Assembly: GCA_009760855.2 (NCBI GenBank)
Contig: WPIO01000045.1
Span: 810,001-874,000 of the forward strand
Length of the DNA: 64,000 bases
Origin: Cristatella mucedo
Lineage: Eukaryota > Bryozoa > Phylactolaemata > Cristatellidae
Reading direction: 5' to 3'
The notes beneath the pieces were generated by a model. It was not told the origin of the DNA. It ran no database searches and saw only the letters and a list, made by a program, of their open reading frames with translations. A program made the position numbers and the translations under genes. How positions within the stretch are numbered: the stretch's first letter is position 1; every line of letters starts with the position of its first letter. Below are positions 58,166 through 64,000 of this stretch, one piece after another.

Positions 58166-59345
58166 TTTGCTAGTAAGTTCCAGTCTGGTTTTAGAGCTAA
58201 TCACTCCAGAGTCAGCATTGTTTAGGGTATACAACGACTTACATAGGAATGCAGACATGGGTAGAGTGTCTCTGCTTGTTTTGCTCGATCTTTCGGCAGC
58301 TTTTGATACTATCGATCACAAAGTTCTTCTAGAGCTCTTCTCATCTCGCCTGGGCATCACTGGCACAGCTCTGCAATCATTCAGGTCCTATCTCAGTGGG
58401 AGACTCCAGAGTATTGACGTGAATGAACAAAGATCATTCGAGGTACCTCTGAAATATGGAGCACCTCAGGGCTTCATGCTAGGTCCGGTTCTTTTCACGG
58501 TTTATACTCTCCCTCTTGCCGATGTGATTGCCAAGCACAATCTAGGCTTTCACTTCTATGCCGATGACACTCAGTTGTACCTTTGCTTCGATCCCGCCCA
58601 GCCTTCGAGCACCTCAAATTCTCTCAACTCACTTGCTGCATGTATTGATGACATCGGCACATAGATGGCAGCACATTTTCTAAAACTATACGATCATAAA
58701 ACTAACTTACTAGTTAGTTTTATGATCGTGTAGTTTTAGAAAATCTGCAGGCGTCGCAGTCGCCACATTACTCCACTTCTCGCCGACCTGCACTGGCTAC
58801 CAGTCAAGCAACGGATTGACTTCAAGGTTTTGAAGCTCACTTTTAAGTCACTTCATTCTTTGGCTCCAGCCTATCTCTCAGATATACTCCCCCATCAGGC
58901 CAAGCATCGTACCACCCGCTTTTCGGAATCCAACAGTCTACAAATACCTCGTACAAACCTCAAATCCTTTGGAGACCGTGCACTTAGTTCATATGCTCCC
59001 AAAGCCTGGAACTCCCTGCCGACTTGCGTCACAACTTCCCCTGACTTGAACACATTTAAAAAGAACTTAAAACGCACCTATTTAGGACAGCATTTAGTGG
59101 GTCCCTGTGATTCGTCCTTTATGTGCTTATGCGTGCTGACACTGTTGCATGCTGCCACTAACCACACTTGCATGCTGATCCTGTGCATGTCACACCTAAC
59201 CACATTATTCATGTTGTTTATTAAGCATGATATTACTTACCATTCCATTGCATTTCCCTTTGCAGCAAATGTAAAGCGCCTAGAGAGAGATTAAGTTCTC
59301 TGAGGGCGCATTATCAAGTGCATTATTATTATTATTATTATTATT
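58164..59345 (+). mobile_element. Family A LINE with best preserved reverse transcriptase
   Basis: Frame 58167-58664: ITPESALFRVYNDLHRNADM, LLVLLDLSAAFDTIDHKVLL, RSYLSGRLQSIDVN, GAPQGFMLGPVLFTVY and HFYADDTQLYLCF. It breaks at 58677 in a palindrome and resumes in the terminal ORF (58830-59294) with [20 protein letters not shown]. The full tail GCGCCTAGAGAGAGATTAAG and (ATT)n follow. The block order and sequence are those of L2-type LINEs. The N-terminal endonuclease is absent. Confidence 0.9.
58674..58745. repeat. Near-perfect palindrome in a LINE
   Basis: Arms begin TTTTCTAAAACTATACGATC and end GATCGTGTAGTTTTAGAAAA. About 31 bases each with one mismatch and a loop of about six bases. It replaces the missing middle of the family A element. 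Confidence 0.9.
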
Positions 59346-60375
59346 ACTTAAACCATCGGAATCGGCTTCAGCAACTGATAAACTGAATGCTTGCAATGCC
59401 GACATTCGATCCTGGATTTCGGAAAAGTTCTTGAAACTAATCGACGATAAAACTGAACTGTTGCTCAAAGGCCACCCTACGCATGTGGCTGGACTAGAAG
59501 GCTTTGCTCTTGAAATAGCTTATGCTGCTGTGCGACCATCACCATGTGCTCGGAATTAGGTGTCGTCTTCGACAACTAAAATTTTGAAAATTTTGAAAGC
59601 TTCGTTAGGAAGACAGTTTCCATAGCTAGCAATCACGTTTGATCCCTATCTATGATTAAGAACTGTCTGCCACGGTGGCCTGCAAAATATTTAACTAGCT
59701 CCTTTATTCTGTCTCGGCTTGATTATTGTAATTCCCTTTTGGCTGGGCTACCAAGGAAAGCAACTAGGCCAATGCAGCTGACTGTGAATTTGGCTGCAAG
59801 GCTAGTTTGCAAATCCCAGAGGTTTGAGCACGTGTCTTCTTTGCTAAAAAAGCTAGGATGGTTGCCGGTTGATCAATGGATACGGAGCAAATTTCTAATG
59901 CCGACCCGCAAGGCCCACCATGGGTTGGTTCCTCCATACCTAGCTGAACTGCTGCGCCAGCTTTAACCTCCTCATGCCATCAGGCCCTGTATAGACAATA
60001 AATTATCTGTTCTGTTCCTCTGCTTAAAGACCGTTGGCAACAGAAGCTTTGGCTCCAGGTCCTAGACTGTGGAACGAGCTCATATAATTCTTACGCAACG
60101 ACAACTACTGTTTGCTGCCGACTATGGCTCACCCTTTCTAGTCGTCCTGAGCTGCTACTCCCATGCTACTTACTACCTCAACTGCTCTCCTGACTCTGCA
60201 ATGCTTCCCACTTTCTCTTTGTTGCGTGAGATTAAGTCTGTTGGCTACCGAATGCATACCGAAAACCACTTAAGCTGTGAGTGTGCTATACAAAACTCTC
60301 CTGCATAACACCCACATAGTCTGTGTGGTTTTGTGGAGTTACATATGGAGATATATTACATTGCATTACCTGTTT
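59346..60375 (+). mobile_element. Family B LINE 3' portion
   Basis: Begins with ADIRSWIS-like words in broken frames, then [53 protein letters not shown]-like and CAIQNSPA (60069-60308), and ends TACATATGGAGATATATTAC. It follows directly on the (ATT)n of the preceding family A element. Confidence 0.8.
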
Positions 60376-60389
60376 TAACTACATCTAAT

Positions 60390-60487
60390 GTGATAGCCAT
60401 ATTCTACCATTCAATTGCATTTCCCTTTGCAGCAAATGTAAAACGCCTAGAAAGAGATTAAGTTCTCTGAGGGCGCTTTATCAAGTA

Positions 60488-60546
<59 letters not shown>
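60390..60546 (+). mobile_element. Family A LINE tail with long (ATT)n
   Basis: CGCCTAGAAAGAGATTAAGT then TCTCTGAGGGCGC and about 19 ATT units. 60546-61020 holds nothing I can assign. Confidence 0.8.
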
Positions 60547-60548
<2 letters not shown>

Positions 60549-61021
60549 GCCTAGAGACAGCAAAATGGTAGGAGCATCTAAGCCGGTTACAATTCAGTCA
60601 TCGTAGCCTTAGCCAAAGCAATTCAGCAATCCTTTGTCCACACCATCAGCAAATCATAGCAAAACGGTCAAGGCTTATGGTACAGGAACATGAAGTTCTT
60701 CAATAAGCACAGCTGAAGGTTAATGAGTGTTTACACTAAACGAAGCCCAGTAAACCTAGCCTAAACTTGGTGTTATCAGCTCGCCTGCCATCATGCGATA
60801 ATTGACCAGCCAGCTTAAAGGAGTACCCTGTGTAAAGAGCCGAAATTCAGATTGTTCACATAGAAATCTTAACTGAACATTATTGGTAACCAAGGTCTGT
60901 GGTGATGAACATTGCTGACACTTCCACTTTCATCAACATTAGTTTCTCCCATCGTGGACAGTGCCGACAACTATCTGCAGTCAATCTGGTTTGCTATCAT
61001 TACAATGTATTCTAAGGCACC

Positions 61022-61245
61022 TGCTATGAGGCACTTACTTATGTGTGAGGCACTTAATTATGTATGAGTCACTTACTTATGTGTGAGGCACTTAATTATG
61101 TGTGAGGCACTTACTTATGTGTGAGGCATTTACTTACGTGTGAGGCACTTATGTGTGAGGCACTTACTTGTGAGGCACTTATTCGTGAGGCACTTATTTG
61201 TGAGGCACTTATTTGTGAGGCACTTATTTGTGAGGCACTTAAGAG
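61022..61245 (+). repeat. Tandem repeat of GTGAGGCACTTA units
   Basis: Units of about 16-26 bases sharing GTGAGGCACTTA and followed by CTTATGT, TTTGT or TTCGT variants; about eleven copies that shorten toward the right. The open frames reading ISASQ or CEAL repeats are by-products. Confidence 0.9.
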
Positions 61246-61559
61246 GCACAACAGAAACACGACTATAATATATTGGCAAAGATTTCTTTTTGAAAGAACT
61301 AAACCTGGCAACTGCCATTCTCATTTCCAAGCAAGGAAATAAAGGGAGTAATACAATTATAGTTAGACATTACAACATATTACTGCACAATATCTCTAGC
61401 ACCACATACTAGAAAGTATTGCTGCCTGAGACCTACCATCGATGGAGAAATCTCAGCACGAAGTGCAAGGGAGACCCTCTTGATCCCCACAGCTAGATTA
61501 CCTAGGATTACCACAGCTAGATTACCTAGGAGCATAGCAGTAGCTATCTTTGCACTGCT

Positions 61560-62060
61560 AGTCATCTGTCTGCCTCACAGGTTGTTTCACTTGCTTGTGC
61601 CAGCCTACCCACCTGACCTCATTGCTCTTCTCGTGTGCTCTCACACGAACTCTTCCTCCGCTTGTCATCTCATCATCCCTAAAACTAAATTGAAATCCTT
61701 TGGTGATCAAAAAGTAAGGAACTTGCTTCTGGCTCAAGTCCTTACCTGCTATGACGTTGCACCGTTAATGCTAAAGGCACATCTGTTTCAGTCAGCTTTA
61801 TTTTCGCCCCAAAGAAATTGTCTCTTTGTGCTCATGTGTGCATTGCCTGCTAACCAGTGCAGGGGTCGGGGCAGGCTACCAGCCAGACGTCCTACTAGTC
61901 TATGGCCACAAGGGCCATGTTCGCTTTAGCAGGCAGGCATCAGCATTACATTGTTTTTTGCCTGCTTGATACCATGCCTGTCGCTAACCACTGATTATGA
62001 ATTCTCCTGTGACGAGTTGTAAAGCACCTTGATAAATATTTAGTTCTCCCATGGTACTAT
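61560..62060 (+). mobile_element. L2-like LINE 3' end, third subfamily
   Basis: FHLLVPAYPPDLIALLV and KTKLKSFGDQKVRNLLLAQV correspond to the terminal block of the other families, but the tail (AGCACCTTGATAAATATTTA then GTTCTCCCATGG) differs. Confidence 0.6.
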
Positions 62061-62069
62061 GCAAACGGC

Positions 62070-62395
62070 AGACACAGACGCTTTAGCTCTGCAGGTCCTA
62101 GACTGTGGAACTCGCTTCCACGATCTTACGCAACGACAACTACTCTCCTGCTGCCGACTATGACTCATCCTTTTTAGCGGTCCTGAGCTGCCACTTCCAT
62201 GCTACTAACTACCTCAACTGCTCTCCTGATTCTGCTATGATTCTCACTTTCTCTTTGTTGCGTGAGACGAAGTTTTTTGGCTACCAAAAGCCGCTTGGCC
62301 TGTGAGTGTGCTATACAAAACTCTCCTACGTAACGCCCACATAGTCTGTGCGGCTTTGCGGAGTTACAGACAGAGACACATTAGATTATAACAAA
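62070..62395 (+). mobile_element. Family B LINE 3' end
   Basis: [11 protein letters not shown] in DNA at 62085, then [20 protein letters not shown] and the end TACAGACAGAGACACATTAG. Confidence 0.75.
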
Positions 62396-62660
62396 CTCTG
62401 ATTTGAAAACATGCAAAACTAAGCTAAAACCGCACCTGTTCTTCAAAGCATTGCTTGGTCCTTGTGATTTGTCCTTTGTGTGCTAATGTATGCTGATAGT
62501 GTGCATGCTATCATTTTAACCATATTATTCATGTTGACACCGTGTGTGTTACCACTAACCATATGCTCATGCTTCCTTTAAAACATATGCTAAATCTTTA
62601 GAAAGAGACTATGTTAGATGAGGACACTACATAAACGTATTATTATTATTAATATCATTT
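62396..62660 (+). mobile_element. Family A LINE tail, decayed
   Basis: GGTCCTTGTGATTTGTCCTT, then TCTTTAGAAAGAGACTATGT and ATTATT. 62660-63210 shows only weak exon-like edges (see the 63218 entry). Confidence 0.6.
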
Positions 62661-63217
62661 GGATTACCCATTTCTTTCCCGTGAGATCAGAAATGAAAAA
62701 TAATGAGTAAATCCATGAGTACAGCAGCTAATCAAGCAAAGAAGTAAGATTGCTGCTTCCTGCCGAATCGGTGAGTTTTTATATTGAATTTCCTGCTATC
62801 CAAGAACAAGAATCGTCCCTACAAACTGGCAAAGATTGTGCTGGCTGGGTGAGCTACAAGCAGGAACGCTTCGGTGCCGAGTCATATGGCCTGAAGCAGC
62901 TATCATAGAACGAAGCTATTGAATCACGGGACATTGAAGACTTTTTCGCTTACCGTTCGCCAATTTTCAGAAACAAAGTGTCCCACCTCCAAGCTAACAG
63001 GTTAGGCTTTAAAACCACGCCGGCAATAATAGATTGTTCACCTTCTGAGATACAATCCTTAAATGTCAGCCAAACGCCTTAATAGTATTATACCATAGAC
63101 GGGTACAAAAGCAATGTGGCTGAGCTGACTGAAAGGGATTAGGAAGCTGAAAAGATTCGATCTCTTCCCTGAGATGCTTCCGTATAGGGCAGCAAAGGAT
63201 CAAAGGAACACACATAC

Positions 63218-63286
63218 CATGTTCGGCTGATAGCGAGATCTCAATAATCCAGCAACGGCGCAACCGCTCCGCAGCACCAAAGCCAT
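63218..63286 (-). CDS. Candidate first coding exon with presequence-like peptide (rest of gene not identified)
   Basis: ATG at 63286 starts MALVLRSGCAVAGLLRSRYQ, followed by PNM and donor GTATGT at 63217. The peptide has three Arg, no acidic residue and alternating hydrophobics, typical of a mitochondrial presequence. The 140 bases upstream (63290-63430) are pyrimidine- and CpG-rich, like a housekeeping leader. A possible next exon near 62960-63070 would need a weak TTTAAG acceptor to keep phase. Product unknown. Confidence 0.35.
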
Positions 63287-63769
63287 AGGCTTTAGACACG
63301 ATACGAGACAAACGCGAGTAGGCACGGCACCAAGCGACGGCCGCGAGACCCGAGAGCAGTTGGGGGAAAGGAGGGGAAAGCCAAGCGGACACTTTACAGG
63401 ACCCGCTGTACACCAGCGTGAGGAGCTTGAAATTACCTCCACTTTGTAATTCGCGGGGCGGATGACTTCCTATTTGGCTCTCTGACCAGTAGGCCTTTTG
63501 AAACGAAGCACCACGGTATGAATATTCAACGCAGGATTAAATTTTGTCAATATTTTCAACAGAGGGCAGGACGAGAAGCCCGAGGACTGGTAAGCCAGAT
63601 ACTTTGGAAGGACGCACGTACGCATTGTCCCGTAGCTGCGAACAACCGAACCAAGCGCGGGGTTTTTTCCGCTGCATTCATAAGTTGGTTAAATCTGAAA
63701 CCGTATCCCTTGCATAAGACGGTCAACCAACCGGACATGATCGAAATCCACCGAGAATACTTTTCCAAG

Positions 63770-64000
63770 CAAATCAACCTATGCTGGCTTGTTTAGATAA
63801 GGATACCGCGTCTAAGTTGGTCTATGCATTTGTGACATCGCGACTTGACTTCTGTAACTCGCTGCTCGCTGGCCTACCGGCATGTGCGATCAGGTGATTG
63901 CAGCTTGTGCAAAACTCTGCAGGTAGCCTCGTCTGTCGTGAAAGTCGAAGTTGCCACATCACACCACTTCTCGTCGACCTGCACTGGCTACTAGTCAAGC
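63770..64000 (+). mobile_element. Family A LINE, running off the right edge
   Basis: CLDKDTASKLVYAFVTSRLD in DNA, then [14 protein letters not shown] and the TCTCGTCGACCTGCACTGGC word typical of this LINE. The element continues beyond the window. Confidence 0.8.

Overview
This window looks like nuclear DNA from an animal, most likely an invertebrate. The supported genes are split into short exons with GT/AG junctions. The intergenic and intronic DNA is filled with decayed L2-like non-LTR retrotransposons, tRNA-derived SINEs and microsatellites. No operon, ribosomal RNA, intact transposon or CRISPR array is visible. The species cannot be named from the sequence; the lineage call is inference.

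Two genes can be read with confidence, both on the minus strand. (1) A sirtuin of the SIRT5 type (mitochondrial class III protein deacylase) spans 53479 down to 38355 in eight coding exons. Seven exons hold recognisable SIRT5 blocks, and a single 900-base reading frame (299 residues) is obtained. Catalytic His153, the acyl-pocket Tyr97/Arg100 pair and the four zinc cysteines all fall where human SIRT5 has them. (2) A PLAC8/cornifelin-family gene starts at 17698 with a Gln/Tyr/Gly repeat N-terminus, followed by two cysteine-rich exons at 15705-15780 and 15311-15450; its last exon was not found. A second PLAC8-type first exon at 2026-2166 suggests a paralogue in the same orientation whose other exons lie beyond the left edge.

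Weaker gene traces: a minus-strand first coding exon with a presequence-like peptide (63218-63286), an unidentified possible terminal exon (11590-11783), a frame-shifted Lys/Glu-rich stretch (8705-9310), and a TATA/initiator/donor arrangement on the plus strand (10927-10981).

Layout: 0-18 kb holds the PLAC8 genes and L2 pieces. 18.8-22.6 kb holds an old RT fragment, SINEs and an AT microsatellite. 23.2-27.2 kb is an array of ~165-base diverged repeats whose orientation flips near 25.5 kb. 27.4-29.4 kb is decayed LINE and unassigned DNA. 31.3-32.6 kb is a CpG-rich island. 33-38 kb holds LINEs and simple repeats, including a 31-base G run. 38.3-53.5 kb is SIRT5 with LINE-stuffed introns. 54.8-60.6 kb is dense in L2 elements, including reverse transcriptase domains and nested SINEs. 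61-64 kb has a short tandem repeat, more LINE tails and a candidate gene start.

Two L2-like families can be separated. Family A has a 3' stem-loop tail followed by (ATT)n, and SINE-A shares its stem core. Family B ends in TTACA repeats. A second SINE family, SINE-B, has a different body and tail. An inverted pair of family B ends lies inside SIRT5 intron 3.
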